IMG/VR virus record: IMGVR_UViG_3300043331_001889 | Location: 1 to 45,531 of that record | Reading direction: 5' to 3' (one strand) | DNA length: 45,531 nucleotides | DNA from: a virus | Part shown: positions 9,213-17,949 of the stretch, one piece after another | Layout: each line of letters starts with the position of its first letter | Numbering within the stretch: the first letter of the stretch is position 1 | Made by a program: the position numbers and the translations under genes | Notes under the pieces: model-generated | Databases searched by the model: none | Told to the model about the DNA's origin: nothing | What the model saw: only the letters and a program-made list of their open reading frames with translations

Positions 9213-10238
9213 TCAGAAGCCCGACGCCATCGTGGCGAAGTTGTTGTCGCGCACGCGCACGACCATGGCCGAGGCGTCGGTGGTGTTGTACTGGAACACG
9301 TACGCCACGCGCTGCGTCGTGGCGGTGAAGCCGGGAATCTCCTTGCTGTACTCGACTGCCGTGGGCGAGGAGCCGGTGATCTGCAGCTCGTAGAAGTTGG
9401 CGCCCAGCGCTCCACCCCGGAAGAACAGCTTGATGGGAGTGGTGGGTGTGCCCGCGAGCGCATTGGCCATGAGTGTGTGATCGTTCCACTCTTGCGTCAT
9501 GGCGATCCGCACGTTGGCGTAGCCGCTGCGCACCGGCGACTCGGCGTTGACCGAGCCGAAGTAGAAACGCGTGGTGTCGTGCGGCACTTCCCACGAGAAC
9601 TCGAAGTCACGGATGCGGATATCGGCAAGCGTGTTGCCCGAACCGTCGCCGAGATTGCCCGACGTCAGCAGCAGGTGGTGGTAGATGATGCCGCGCGCCG
9701 TGTCCACGGTGGCCGGGGTCATCGGAGTGGTGTTGGCCGTGGCGCTCTTCGCCACCACGTCGATGTCGGCCAGGAGCATGGCGTTGTCGCCGGTGCCGGC
9801 CGTGCCGGCGATGCGGAAGCTGGTCAGGAAGCACCCGACCAGGCGCGTCACCTTGCCGGAGGGGACGTCGCCCCAGGAAATCTCGATCGTCCAGCTGTCC
9901 AGCGACAGCGCCTCCTTGAAGGTGTGGTCGCCGGATACGCTCGCCTCGGACACGGCGAAGGTGTAGGTCGGCAGCAGCATCTTCCACAGGTGCTGGCTCT
10001 TCGAGTAGTTGACGCGCACCCGAAAGCTGGCGGTCGCGTACTGGCCGCCCTGGCCGATGAAGCGCGGCGACTGCGCTACGTTGTTCATACTCGGGTCGGT
10101 GATCGTGCTCAGGTTGCCGTTGACGCTGGCCGTGACCAGCTCGTAGCGGTTGGTGGCCGCGGACGGCGCGGTGCCGTATATGGTCTCCTTGGCCAGCTGG
10201 AGGAAACTCTTGTGACCCAGGCCGACTACGGTTCCCAT
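9213..10238 (-). CDS. Major tail tube protein
   Basis: A 341-residue beta-rich protein beginning MGTVVGLGHKSFLQLAKE. The N-terminal pattern (KETIYGTAPSA, then sites with Thr/Ser-rich strands and SFRVRVNYSKS) is that of phage tail tube proteins that start with a short helix and the phrase 'E..YGT'. The C-terminal ~100 residues look like an additional immunoglobulin-like domain (NATIRVR-type strands before the end). The gene lies between tail completion and chaperone genes, as the tail tube does in siphoviruses. It polymerises into the tail tube through which DNA passes. Confidence 0.75.
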   Translation of the reverse strand: MGTVVGLGHKSFLQLAKETIYGTAPSAATNRYELVTASVNGNLSTITDPSMNNVAQSPRFIGQGGQYATASFRVRVNYSKSQHLWKMLLPTYTFAVSEASVSGDHTFKEALSLDSWTIEISWGDVPSGKVTRLVGCFLTSFRIAGTAGTGDNAMLLADIDVVAKSATANTTPMTPATVDTARGIIYHHLLLTSGNLGDGSGNTLADIRIRDFEFSWEVPHDTTRFYFGSVNAESPVRSGYANVRIAMTQEWNDHTLMANALAGTPTTPIKLFFRGGALGANFYELQITGSSPTAVEYSKEIPGFTATTQRVAYVFQYNTTDASAMVVRVRDNNFATMASGF

Positions 10239-10241
10239 CTC

Positions 10242-10712
10242 CTACGCTCCTTCCATGTGCTTCCAGTCGTAGACGGCCTCGAATACCACTGTGGCGATGC
10301 CCAGGCCCGCGCCAGCCCGCTCCATCGCCTCCTGCTGCGGTTCGTAACGCTGAGGGTAGATCGACGCAACCACCTCGCCCAGCGACTCGTTGACGGCAAT
10401 CGCCCGCACAACGTCACGCGCCACCTCGTTCAGCTGCACCTCGGCGTCCTTGCCGTCCACGATGATGTGCACGCCGATGTGTATGGTGCCGAGGTGCCCC
10501 GTCGCCCACGGGCGCGTGTCCTCCCAGTCGAGCACCTGGACCGCGAGCAGGGGGCGGCTGCCCAGCGTCAGATCGCCGACCAGCAGGCCGCGCTTCACCG
10601 TGCGCGGGCTCGTGCGCCAAGCGCTGGCGTCGCGGGCCGAGTTGATCTTGGCGAGCAGCTCAACGATTTCGTCGGCCACCTGGTTGGCGCGCGATCCAGT
10701 GGCGAGCGCCAT
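10242..10712 (-). CDS. Tail terminator/completion protein
   Basis: A 156-residue protein starting at MALATGSRANQ. The start was chosen because the ATG overlaps the upstream TGA (ATGA) and is preceded by GGAGGCAAG; the longer frame upstream overlaps another gene. The sequence has a mixed alpha/beta pattern (PLLAVQVLDWED, TIHIGVHIIVDG) typical of tail terminator proteins of the lambda U / HK97 class. Its position between the gp10-like protein and the tail tube agrees. Inferred mainly from synteny and fold pattern. Confidence 0.5.
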   Translation of the reverse strand: MALATGSRANQVADEIVELLAKINSARDASAWRTSPRTVKRGLLVGDLTLGSRPLLAVQVLDWEDTRPWATGHLGTIHIGVHIIVDGKDAEVQLNEVARDVVRAIAVNESLGEVVASIYPQRYEPQQEAMERAGAGLGIATVVFEAVYDWKHMEGA

Positions 10713-11338
10713 CACTTGCCTCCGCTCAGGATGGCGACGCGGGCGGTCGCGCGGGCGAACGCGTCGCGGATCGCCCGCCGGTTGCGGTCCAGCGCGGCGG
10801 CGAACATGCGCCGCGGGCGCAGCGTGACCGAGCGGACCAGCAGGTACAGCGGCGTCAGCTTCTTGCCCTGGCGCAGCATGATCCACAGGCCGCCCTTCTT
10901 GCCACGCAGCAGGACGGTATCGGGAATCTGGCGCGCGCTCATGCCGGCGTAGCGGTCCACCCCGGCGCCGGTCTGGGCGTGACGCGTCGGGATGCGCAGC
11001 CACCGCCCGCTGATCGTCACGCCCAGCTCGTGGGCGCGCACGTGCGTGAGCGCCGATCCGACGACGCCGAGCAGCGTGCCGGCGGTGTCGAACACGCGCG
11101 CCGTGACGCTGCTGCGGGTGTTGCCGCTGCGCACGCCGAGCGCATCACCCTTCGCCCCGGTGACGCCGAACAGCGGGTGACGCCCCTTCTTGCCGGTCAG
11201 GCTGTGCCGCTTGACGTCGCGCTCGATCGTGCGGACCAGGCGCTCCATGGCCACCGCCGTCGTCGGGCGCACCGCTGCCGCGCCGCGGTTCAGGCGCGTT
11301 ACCACGGCGCCCACGCCGGTCACGCGGAGCGGGCTCAC
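10712..11338 (-). CDS. HK97 gp10-like head-tail/tail completion protein
   Basis: 208 residues starting with GTG at 11338, which overlaps the TGA of the upstream connector (GTGA). It is strongly basic with many Arg, including TIERDVKRHSLTGKKG near the N-terminus and RRMFAAALDRNRRAIRDAF at the C-terminus. Basic proteins of this size next to the connector are usually gp10-like or virion morphogenesis (minor tail Z-like) proteins. The long open frame reaching 11995 is an out-of-frame extension over the connector gene and was discarded. Family assignment is by pattern and order. Confidence 0.5.
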   Translation of the reverse strand: MSPLRVTGVGAVVTRLNRGAAAVRPTTAVAMERLVRTIERDVKRHSLTGKKGRHPLFGVTGAKGDALGVRSGNTRSSVTARVFDTAGTLLGVVGSALTHVRAHELGVTISGRWLRIPTRHAQTGAGVDRYAGMSARQIPDTVLLRGKKGGLWIMLRQGKKLTPLYLLVRSVTLRPRRMFAAALDRNRRAIRDAFARATARVAILSGGK

Positions 11339-11925
11339 AGTACCCGCCGAAACGGGCCGAGCATCTGCGCGACGTCGCGCGGCATGGCCACATCGAGGAA
11401 CGTCACGCCGCCGGTCGCCACGTTGATGCCCATGGTGCGGCCGGCGCCCGAGTCCTGGTCCATCCACATACACTGGACCAGTCGCAAGCACGCCCCCTGG
11501 AGCGCCTGGAGCTGGTGGTCGTGGGTGCCGGCCAGGTAGCCCGCCGTGTAGTCGAGGAGAATGTTGCGTTCGCCGCGCGGGAAGGTGTCGTTGGGCAGCG
11601 TGATCACGCCGCCGCTGGTGTGGGCACCGGTCGTGTCGAGCGCGGTGAGCGTCGTGCCGTCGGCCTCGACCGAGTGGATAGCGGTGACGGTCGTGACCGG
11701 CCACTGGCGCGCCGTGATCCACGAGCCGCCGGTGCCGTCCAACCGCTCGTCGGTGTAGCTCTGGGACAGGAGCCGACGTCCCGTCCAAACGTAAATCCAC
11801 CCGGTGGCGTAGTTCAGCACCCGGCGGATCATCTCGTCGTCGCTCTCGTCGTCGCGCTTCAAATATTCGCGCGCCTGGTCGAGAGTGGCGAGCAACTGCG
11901 GCAACGGCGTGGCTTCTGTCGGCAT
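11335..11925 (-). CDS. Head-tail connector (HK97 gp6-like)
   Basis: A 196-residue protein with an N-terminal helical part (LDQAREYLKRDDESDDEMI, about residues 13-31) followed by TGRRLLSQSYTDERLDG and RQWPVTTVTAIHSVE. This is the typical pattern of the phage DNA-packaging/head-tail connector family, where short helices bind the portal and a 'WP(V/I)..V..V' strand follows. It stands after the capsid gene and before the gp10-like protein, as in HK97-type phages. It seals the head and forms the adaptor ring under the portal. Confidence 0.7.
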   Translation of the reverse strand: MPTEATPLPQLLATLDQAREYLKRDDESDDEMIRRVLNYATGWIYVWTGRRLLSQSYTDERLDGTGGSWITARQWPVTTVTAIHSVEADGTTLTALDTTGAHTSGGVITLPNDTFPRGERNILLDYTAGYLAGTHDHQLQALQGACLRLVQCMWMDQDSGAGRTMGINVATGGVTFLDVAMPRDVAQMLGPFRRVL

Positions 11926-12035
11926 ACCGGTGTGACGTTACGGGTCGGAGCCGCTTCGGCGTGTTCGGGGGCCGCGCCCGAGGGCACGCCTCCACGGCCC
12001 GACCCTTCTATCCTCCAGCGGTTGAAGCGCGCGGC

Positions 12036-12380
12036 CTAGTAGTTCTTGTCATACCAGAACACCAGCAGCCGCCACGAGGCGGTCGAGTCGGTGCATTGGA
12101 TGTTGCCGGCCGAGGTGATGGACGTGGTCGCCGACAGGTCCACGAGCGTGTCCGCGAGGACCTCCTCGCCGGTGCCGTTGATGCCGAGCACGGCGAGCAG
12201 GGTGTCCTCCGTGGCGATGCCGGAGATGGCGATATTGGTGTCCGCGGTGGTCCCGGTGACGACCGCCACCTTAAGGCCACGAATCTCCTTCAGGATCGCG
12301 CCGACGTTGTTGCTGCTGCTGCCGACAATCTCCGGGTTGTTGGTCCGGTCGAGAATCTCGGCAATGGTGCGCAGGGCCAT
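12036..12380 (-). CDS. Small protein after the major capsid gene
   Basis: 114 residues, starting MALRTIAEIL, located directly downstream of the major capsid gene. The first 40 residues are helical and the rest is Thr/Ser/Val-rich with predicted beta-strands (VAVVTGTTADTNIAISG). Small proteins in this position are often head decoration or stabilisation proteins. I see no specific motif, so that role is only inferred from location. Confidence 0.55.
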   Translation of the reverse strand: MALRTIAEILDRTNNPEIVGSSSNNVGAILKEIRGLKVAVVTGTTADTNIAISGIATEDTLLAVLGINGTGEEVLADTLVDLSATTSITSAGNIQCTDSTASWRLLVFWYDKNY

Positions 12381-12467
12381 GCGTTGTCCTCCGTGTTGCC
12401 GAGCCGGGAACCTACTTCGCGCGCCCCTCGAAAAGACGCCTTTCGGTCCCCGGCCGGCGCTCCAGGG

Positions 12468-14066
12468 TTACAGGATCGAGTGCACGGCTCCGACGTGCAG
12501 GTTCGCGCTCGCGGTCGGCACGGTGAACGGCTGGAAGTCCTGCCGACTCGACCCGACGAACACCACCTGGTCCGTTTCCATGTACAGCTCGGTGCTGCCG
12601 CGCACGGTCGCGGCTCGCCGCTGGCCGAGCGCCCACAGGTCGCGGTGCACGTACAGCACGAGCCCGCGGGTGTTGTTGGCCGCCGTCGCCGACGTCTTGC
12701 CGGTGTTGGCGGCGTTGTTGGTCTCGGGCACGAACTCGCTGACGATGACCGGCGAGCCGACGAGGCTCGCGATCTGGCCGTTGAGGATCGTCGCCTGGGG
12801 GCCGAACTTGTCGAGCGTGATCACCTCGGCCAGCCGCATGATCGACTTGAGCCCGTGGTAGTTGACGATGAAAGCGCTGCGGCCCGGCTGGTTGCCGTAA
12901 ATCTTCATGTGCCCCTTCATGTCCCAGATCATGTCGGTCGTGAGCGCCGCGCCGCCCGCCGAGACGAACGGCAGGTAGGAAGCGACCATCGTCGGGTAGC
13001 GCCGCAGTCCGTGCCACGCCGCCTTGGGCGAGTCGGTCGCGATCTGCGGCAGGTCCATGTCGCGGACCGTGTCGCCGTTGATCAGCGCGTCCTCGATCGC
13101 CCGCGCCAGCACCTTGGCGATGTTGCCGACCAGGAACGGCGCCACCGCGATGATCGAGTCCTCCAGCAGCTCGGCCGACGCCAGGGTGCGGACGAAGAAC
13201 TTCTTCGCCGTCCACGTGGTCTTGCCGAACGTCGCCTCGCTGGCCGGGTACTTGGTGGCGGTGTCCGACGTGGACTCGCCGACGAAGTAGGCGACGGTGT
13301 CGGCCGTCAGCAGCGGCCACTCCAGCGTCTTGCTGGTCATGGTGAGCGACGGGAACAGCGCCGCGACCCGCAGCTGCTCCTGGACCAGGTCGAACAGGTT
13401 GGCCGACAGCACCACGGGCACCAGGTGGCCGCCGGCGGTGGTGGTGCCCTCGTTCAGGGCCCGGTGAATCTCGCCCATGATGCGCTCGTACTCGGGCCAC
13501 ATGCGCAGCGTCTTCATGCGCACGGCGGGCGAGCCGAGCCGGGCGTAGGCGCTGTCGCGATTGGCGGCGAGCAGCTGGTCCGTCACCAGGAGCACGTCGT
13601 TGAGGTGTTGGGCCTCGGCGAGCGTGTCCATGGTCGCCCGCTTGCGCGGGTCGTCGGCCAGCCGACGCACGCCGGGGAGCAGGCCGGGAACGTCGCTCAT
13701 GTGCGCCGCGGCCAAGCTGACCAACTCCGAGGGCTTGAGCGCCATGAGGTTGAAGTAGGTCGGATCGAGGCCCGGCATGTCCTCCGGGACTTCGAGCCGC
13801 ATCGCGGCCTTCTGGATCAGCAACCGCTCGTCGCCGGCGCCGGTGCCGTTGGGTCCGCCGGTCGCCTTGAAGGCGGTCTCGATCGCCGACTGACGCGCGA
13901 CCAGCGCCTTCAGCTCCTCATCGACCTTGGCGTGATCCTCGGCCGAGACGAAGCCTTCCTTCTCCCGCTCGGCCAGCACGTTGATGCGGGCGGCGATGTC
14001 GGCGACGGTCTTCTTCAGACCTTCGGCGGTCTTGTCGTCATGGACTACGGGTTCCACTCGCCCCAT
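12468..14066 (-). CDS. Major capsid protein, HK97 fold
   Basis: 532 residues. Residues 1-75 are a helical, charged segment (KKTVADIAARINVLAEREKEG) like the scaffolding delta domain of HK97-type capsid precursors. The body carries typical motifs: SLTMTSKTLEWPLLTADTVA, AEATFGKTTWTAKKFFV-like strands, then ELLEDSIIAVAPFLVGNIAK, and DMIWDMKGHMK with NGQI/SLVGSPVIVSEFVP near the C-terminus. It follows the prohead protease gene, as expected. The ribosome site before 14066 is weak (GGAG 11 bases upstream), so the true start may be slightly internal. It forms the icosahedral shell after cleavage of the delta domain. Confidence 0.9.
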   Translation of the reverse strand: MGRVEPVVHDDKTAEGLKKTVADIAARINVLAEREKEGFVSAEDHAKVDEELKALVARQSAIETAFKATGGPNGTGAGDERLLIQKAAMRLEVPEDMPGLDPTYFNLMALKPSELVSLAAAHMSDVPGLLPGVRRLADDPRKRATMDTLAEAQHLNDVLLVTDQLLAANRDSAYARLGSPAVRMKTLRMWPEYERIMGEIHRALNEGTTTAGGHLVPVVLSANLFDLVQEQLRVAALFPSLTMTSKTLEWPLLTADTVAYFVGESTSDTATKYPASEATFGKTTWTAKKFFVRTLASAELLEDSIIAVAPFLVGNIAKVLARAIEDALINGDTVRDMDLPQIATDSPKAAWHGLRRYPTMVASYLPFVSAGGAALTTDMIWDMKGHMKIYGNQPGRSAFIVNYHGLKSIMRLAEVITLDKFGPQATILNGQIASLVGSPVIVSEFVPETNNAANTGKTSATAANNTRGLVLYVHRDLWALGQRRAATVRGSTELYMETDQVVFVGSSRQDFQPFTVPTASANLHVGAVHSIL

Positions 14067-14130
14067 GGGGGTGCGACTCCACTTCGAGGGGCGGGTCGGT
14101 ACGGCGGCCAGGAAAAAAGGGTGTGGCGGG

Positions 14131-15225
14131 CTAGGTCTTCTGCAGCCACTCCTCCAGCGTCATCGGTGCAGGCGCCACGCGTTCGGGGTCGGGCGCATCG
14201 GGCATGGCGATGCTCGCTGCCACGCCGGGGTCGAGCCGCTGCGACCGCAGCTTGGCGCCGTCATGCGGCGCGAACTGGTCGAACACGAAGTCGGTCTCGG
14301 TCTCGCGACAGCGGTCGGCGCGCCAGTCATGGTCGCGCACCCACCGTGCCGCGGCGGCGCGAGTGTCGAACCGCTCGCGCGACATGACCAACGCGTGCAC
14401 GTTGCCGCGCAGGCCGAACTCGACCTCGCCGAAGCCGGCCCACCGCTCGCCGGCGGCGACGCCGCGCTTGAAGCCGCCGACGTCCGACCACAGCAACTGG
14501 GCGCCGCGCCGGGCCGCGAAGGGATCGGGCCGCGAGTTGGCCTTGATCCCGGCAGCGCCGTCCACTGGCAGCTCCGCAGCTCCGGCCACGGCGCCGTCGG
14601 GCACGAACGTGGCCGTGTCTTTCTGGCCGCCGCGGTACACGTGGCTGCCCTCCAGGACCGCCGTGATACCGGAGAACTCGAACTCGCAGATGCCACCCTT
14701 GTACACGTCGCCCGGTACGTGGCGACACATCCAGATCGGCTCGTGGCACTCGGAGCAGTCGGCCCCGACGCAGCGCCAGCCGATGCTGACCTCGCGCTGG
14801 ATGCCGAGGTCGATGCGCCGCGTGATGGCGTTGCCGATGTCGTCGGCGGGGATCGCGTACAGGCACTTGACCCAGTTGCTGTCGCGACGCGGAACGTTGG
14901 GGCGCGGGATCGCCGTTCGCTGTGCGGCGACGAACACCCCCTGGGGCAGCGTGCGGTAGTCGTGCGCCGCCATGACCGGGGCGCCCGGCGTCAGCTCGGC
15001 GATCTCGTCGAGCGCTTCGACGCTGAAGCGCGAGTAGTAGTAGTCGCGCGCGCTGTTGCACAGCAGCATGCCGCGCACGTGATACTCCTCGGGGGCGACG
15101 GTGCGCTTGGCGAACGCCTGCACCTGGGCGTGGTATTCCTGCTTGGCCTCGCGCTCGAAACCATCCTCCAGCGCGAACTCGCCGCCGTAACGCATGTCGC
15201 GCGGCAGCAGCCGCGTCAGGATCAT
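14131..15225 (-). CDS. Prohead maturation protease
   Basis: 364 residues from the ATG at 15225, chosen because it overlaps the stop of the Com-like gene (ATGA); the frame stays open further upstream but that stretch is another gene. The core reads YHVRGMLLCNSARDYY, then GAPVMAAHDYRTLPQG, LGIQREVSIGWRC and ITAVLEGSHVYRGGQ. This is the pattern I know from phage prohead proteases that carry a 'HDY.LP.G' histidine and an 'EVSIG(F/W)' strand. A Cys/His cluster (CVGADCSECHEPIWMCRH) follows, probably a zinc site. The C-terminal ~130 residues may act as scaffold. It lies immediately before the capsid gene. Expected function: removal of the capsid delta domain. Confidence 0.75.
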   Translation of the reverse strand: MILTRLLPRDMRYGGEFALEDGFEREAKQEYHAQVQAFAKRTVAPEEYHVRGMLLCNSARDYYYSRFSVEALDEIAELTPGAPVMAAHDYRTLPQGVFVAAQRTAIPRPNVPRRDSNWVKCLYAIPADDIGNAITRRIDLGIQREVSIGWRCVGADCSECHEPIWMCRHVPGDVYKGGICEFEFSGITAVLEGSHVYRGGQKDTATFVPDGAVAGAAELPVDGAAGIKANSRPDPFAARRGAQLLWSDVGGFKRGVAAGERWAGFGEVEFGLRGNVHALVMSRERFDTRAAAARWVRDHDWRADRCRETETDFVFDQFAPHDGAKLRSQRLDPGVAASIAMPDAPDPERVAPAPMTLEEWLQKT

Positions 15226-15392
15226 CGCTCGAACCTCGGCGCGGCCACGCGCACGCGCGAACCGCACACCTCGCACGCGACCACGAACTCGTCCTCGCGC
15301 AGTCGGCACGGATGACCGCACGACGGGCACTTCACTGCCTTGGCGTCGCCGCTCGCGACCGGGGGCGGAACGTTCTTCTTGTCATCGGGCAC
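15222..15392 (-). CDS. Com-like zinc-ribbon protein
   Basis: A 56-residue protein starting with GTG at 15392. The start overlaps the portal gene's end by 11 bases and is preceded by GGAGG. The stop overlaps the protease ATG (ATGA). It holds two Cys pairs, CPSC and CEVC, about 18 residues apart (residues 22-43), with extra Cys/His in CGHPC, and GC-rich third codon positions typical of real genes here. This is a treble-clef/zinc-ribbon like Mu Com, which binds RNA and activates translation of mom. Here a mom-like gene lies far away at 39.5-40.3 kb. It could equally be an unrelated zinc ribbon acting in head assembly. Confidence 0.7.
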   Translation of the reverse strand: MPDDKKNVPPPVASGDAKAVKCPSCGHPCRLREDEFVVACEVCGSRVRVAAPRFER

Positions 15393-17610
15393 TCAGGAAC
15401 TCCTCCACGGTCAGCGCGTGGGCGCCGTTGCCGTTGGTATGCTCCCCGTGTCTCTCCGCGAACCCGCGGCGCGGACGCCCAACGCGGCGCGAACGTCCCA
15501 CAACAGGCAGCACAGTGCAACGACAGTTGATAACGTTTTCGGCCGAGCCGGACGGGTCGCCGGGGAAGTCGAGCGCCTCGCCGCCGACGGTGAACGGTTG
15601 GTCGAGGGGAACGATCTGGCCTTCGGCGTCGGCGTGGGCATCACGCACCACCTCGTCGCCGGCAGTCAGCCATTCCTTCGAGTCCACCACCTCGCTCTGG
15701 TCCCAGGCGGCGACGGCACCGAAGTTGTAGGCCGGCGTGGTCTCGGTGCGGGCGATGGTGACGGCATTGGCGCGGCGCCCACCGAACACGTCCCGCACCC
15801 GCGCGACCAGCTGGGCCAGCGACTCGTTGCGGCCCAACCCCTCGGCCAGGGTTTCGCGAAGGGCGGCGCGCGTGGTCTCGTTGACGTGGGTCACGGCGCC
15901 CGCGGCCTTGGTTTCGACCCAGCCGGCCACCGGGCGCGCCGACACGTCGAACAGCAGGTCCAGGCCCAACTCGGCCAGCGCCTCGGCCCCGGCGTCGGCG
16001 ACCACGGCCCGGATCAGCCGGCGCACCAGCCGCCGGTCGGCCTCGATGTCGAGCAGCAAGTCGTTGACGTTGACCACGCGGCGGTCGCGGCCGCCCTGCT
16101 CGCGCAGCCGGACCAGCACGCGACGCTCCTGCTCGGCAAACAGCCGACGGAACCCGCGCGCCATGCGCCGGGCATGGAGCGTTTGGAGCCGCGACGCGCG
16201 CACGCGCAGCGACTCCCGGCGGTCGCGCCCGCGGGTCAGCGCCGCCGCCGTCCCGTCGCCGGACTCCTTGTCGGGCTGGTCGTCGCCCGAAAGCGGCACG
16301 GGTTGGGCGGCGGCAGCGGCTTCGGCCAACTCGTTGTCGAGCGCCAGCTGGCTCTCGGTCGTCATGTTGATGGGCACCAGCAGCTCGCGCGTGGCGGGGT
16401 CGTCCAGCTCTTCCAGCTCCATCTCGTCGCGGATTTCGGCGCGCGTCATCACCGGGCCGCCGGCGATCTCGGCGTACGACTTGGCCCGGGCCAGCCGCGA
16501 CTCCTGTACGGCGGCCGCCTGGCTGTCGTCGAACTCACATTCAACGCCGGGACCGAACTCGCCGGTGCCGAGCAGGCGTTCGTTCATCGTGGACGACACG
16601 CGCCGCAGGATCGGCAGCACGGCGTGCTCGTGCATGAGCGACCGCGCCACGCTGGCGACGTCGCTGTTGAGGCCGGACCCTTGGACCATGCCCGCCATCA
16701 TCGGCGGCAGCTTGTACACGCGCAGCATGTCCTCCAGCGTGAGCCGGTGGTTCTCGATGAAGGCCATCTCCTGCATGTTGAGCCCGGCCCGCACGTATTC
16801 GAGATTGCGCGGCAGCAGCACCATGCGCCAGGCGTTCTCGGGCCCCTCGAAGCGTGACTCGATCTCCCTCTGCAGGCGGTTGCGCTCGTCCGGCTCGATG
16901 GCGAACTCGGTGCGGTAGTGACCCGCGACCATGCCGCCGCGCGCGTAGAACGCCTCCATGAAGCGGCCGGCGTTGTGCTCGGTCGAGTAGCGACGCTGCA
17001 GCGCCTTGAGCGGCGACAGCCCGACAATGCCGTGGTCGGGGTCGTACATGCGGAACTGGACGATCTGCTCGCGCGGCACCTCGACGTCGCTCGCCCCGCT
17101 GCGAATCAGGTAGTGGGAGACGGTGCGGCCGCGGCCCGCGACCGGCGACACCGAGTTGGGCGGGATCATCCACAGCTGCTGGATGGTCTTGGTGCCGAGG
17201 TAGTCCTTGAACAGGTAAGCGTTGCCGTGGATCAGCAGGTCGCCCACCAGCTTCTCGACCAGCTCGTAGGCGGTGTCCTCGCTGTTCGCGGCAGCCCACA
17301 GGTCGGCGATGCCGAGCGGAGCGCCGAGCGCGGGCCGGCGTCCGGCGGGCGTGCGCTCGATCTCCTCGTACTCGTCACCGCGCACGGTATAGAAACGCAA
17401 CGGCAGCGACGCCACGGCGTCCTGAATGATCGACACGCAGAAGTGGATGCCGGGCAGCAGGCGGTACGCGTGCGGGAACTCCAGCGCCTCGGGCGGCAGA
17501 TACCAGGGACGCCCGATCGCCCAGGGGTCGGCATCGGGAAGGCGGACGCGACCCCTGACGGCGCGGGCGAAGCTGAAGGCGAGGCGCGCCAGCGACTGGC
17601 GCAGGGACAA
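15382..17610 (-). CDS. Portal protein fused to MuF-type head morphogenesis domain
   Basis: 742 residues. Residues 1 to ~430 are an HK97-type portal: PHAYRLLPGIHFCVSIIQ near 45-62, LVGDLLIHGNAYL, EQIVQFRMYDPDHGIVGLSP, and RLTLEDMLRVYKLPPMM in the crown/stem region. After an Ala/Gly/Asp-rich linker at ~430-460, residues ~470-700 form a Phage_Mu_F domain with the classical ending: IARTETTPAYNFG (from 619), KEWL, VRDAHADAEGQIVPLDQPF, FPGDPSGSAENVINCRC (to ~698). Portal and MuF are usually separate genes; here they are one polypeptide. The portal forms the dodecameric DNA gate and the MuF domain enters the head. Confidence 0.9.
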   Translation of the reverse strand: MSLRQSLARLAFSFARAVRGRVRLPDADPWAIGRPWYLPPEALEFPHAYRLLPGIHFCVSIIQDAVASLPLRFYTVRGDEYEEIERTPAGRRPALGAPLGIADLWAAANSEDTAYELVEKLVGDLLIHGNAYLFKDYLGTKTIQQLWMIPPNSVSPVAGRGRTVSHYLIRSGASDVEVPREQIVQFRMYDPDHGIVGLSPLKALQRRYSTEHNAGRFMEAFYARGGMVAGHYRTEFAIEPDERNRLQREIESRFEGPENAWRMVLLPRNLEYVRAGLNMQEMAFIENHRLTLEDMLRVYKLPPMMAGMVQGSGLNSDVASVARSLMHEHAVLPILRRVSSTMNERLLGTGEFGPGVECEFDDSQAAAVQESRLARAKSYAEIAGGPVMTRAEIRDEMELEELDDPATRELLVPINMTTESQLALDNELAEAAAAAQPVPLSGDDQPDKESGDGTAAALTRGRDRRESLRVRASRLQTLHARRMARGFRRLFAEQERRVLVRLREQGGRDRRVVNVNDLLLDIEADRRLVRRLIRAVVADAGAEALAELGLDLLFDVSARPVAGWVETKAAGAVTHVNETTRAALRETLAEGLGRNESLAQLVARVRDVFGGRRANAVTIARTETTPAYNFGAVAAWDQSEVVDSKEWLTAGDEVVRDAHADAEGQIVPLDQPFTVGGEALDFPGDPSGSAENVINCRCTVLPVVGRSRRVGRPRRGFAERHGEHTNGNGAHALTVEEFLSAR

Positions 17611-17614
17611 CGGG

Positions 17615-17692
17615 CTACTCCTCGTCCGGCTCCGGTTCGGGTGGAGGGGTCGGCTCGGGGGCGGGGGGTGCGGGCGGGTCTTCGTGTCTCAT
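17615..17692 (-). CDS. Very small Pro/Glu-rich ORF before the portal gene
   Basis: A 25-codon ORF beginning MRHEDPPAPPAP and rich in Pro, Glu and Asp. Its ATG overlaps the stop of the upstream gene (ATGA) and its stop lies four bases before the portal ATG. It may be a real micropeptide or simply a translational-coupling leader for the portal gene. No function can be assigned. Confidence 0.35.
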   Translation of the reverse strand: MRHEDPPAPPAPEPTPPPEPEPDEE

Positions 17693-17949
17693 GTCGTCGT
17701 CGTGCTCCCAGCGAGGGGCAGGGATGCGGTGTACGCGTGCACGGCCGGGATGGAACCGCTGAAGATGGTGTGGACCCATGCGTTGCCGTCGAACCACTGC
17801 ATCAGCGTCGAGCTCGACCAGTATATCTGGGCGGCCGGGCGCCCGGGCTCGCGCGCAATGGCGCGCAGGGTCAACTCGGCCTGCATGGCGCGGTACTGAC
17901 GACGGATGCGGTGGCGGGCGCGCCGCTCGCGCTTGGTGGCCTGCTTCAT
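17689..17949 (-). CDS. Small basic protein, unknown function
   Basis: 86 residues: a highly basic N-terminus (KQATKRERRARHRIRRQYR) and a C-terminal part with QIYWSSSTLMQWFDGNAWVH, a Trp-rich 'W..S..MQWFDG.AWV' phrase common in small phage virion domains. The ATG overlaps the upstream stop (ATGA) in the terminase-portal interval. Unknown role; possibly a small head or fibre-like virion protein. Confidence 0.6.
   Translation of the reverse strand: MKQATKRERRARHRIRRQYRAMQAELTLRAIAREPGRPAAQIYWSSSTLMQWFDGNAWVHTIFSGSIPAVHAYTASLPLAGSTTTT

Noticed and set aside
10712-11995. Open frame of 427 codons covering the gp10-like and connector genes
   Set aside because: The 5' half is out of frame with the clear connector gene and has an Arg/His/Pro-rich shadow composition; the GTG at 11338 gives natural coupling.
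11926-12035. Hairpin UCGGG/CCCGA in the gap before the connector gene as a terminator
   Set aside because: Five pairs, a seven-base loop and no T-run; insufficient to call a terminator.
14100-14135. Run of six T after the protease stop as a rho-independent terminator
   Set aside because: On the minus strand the T-run (complement of 14113-14118) is not directly preceded by a stable hairpin; the best stem is only four pairs and too far away.
11961-14387. 808-codon plus-strand frame opposite the capsid gene
   Set aside because: Low-complexity Arg/Gly/His-rich composition and exact opposition to a recognisable HK97 capsid protein; no ribosome site.
15340-16857. 505-codon plus-strand frame opposite the portal-MuF gene
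   Set aside because: Antisense shadow; the minus strand carries conserved portal and MuF motifs.
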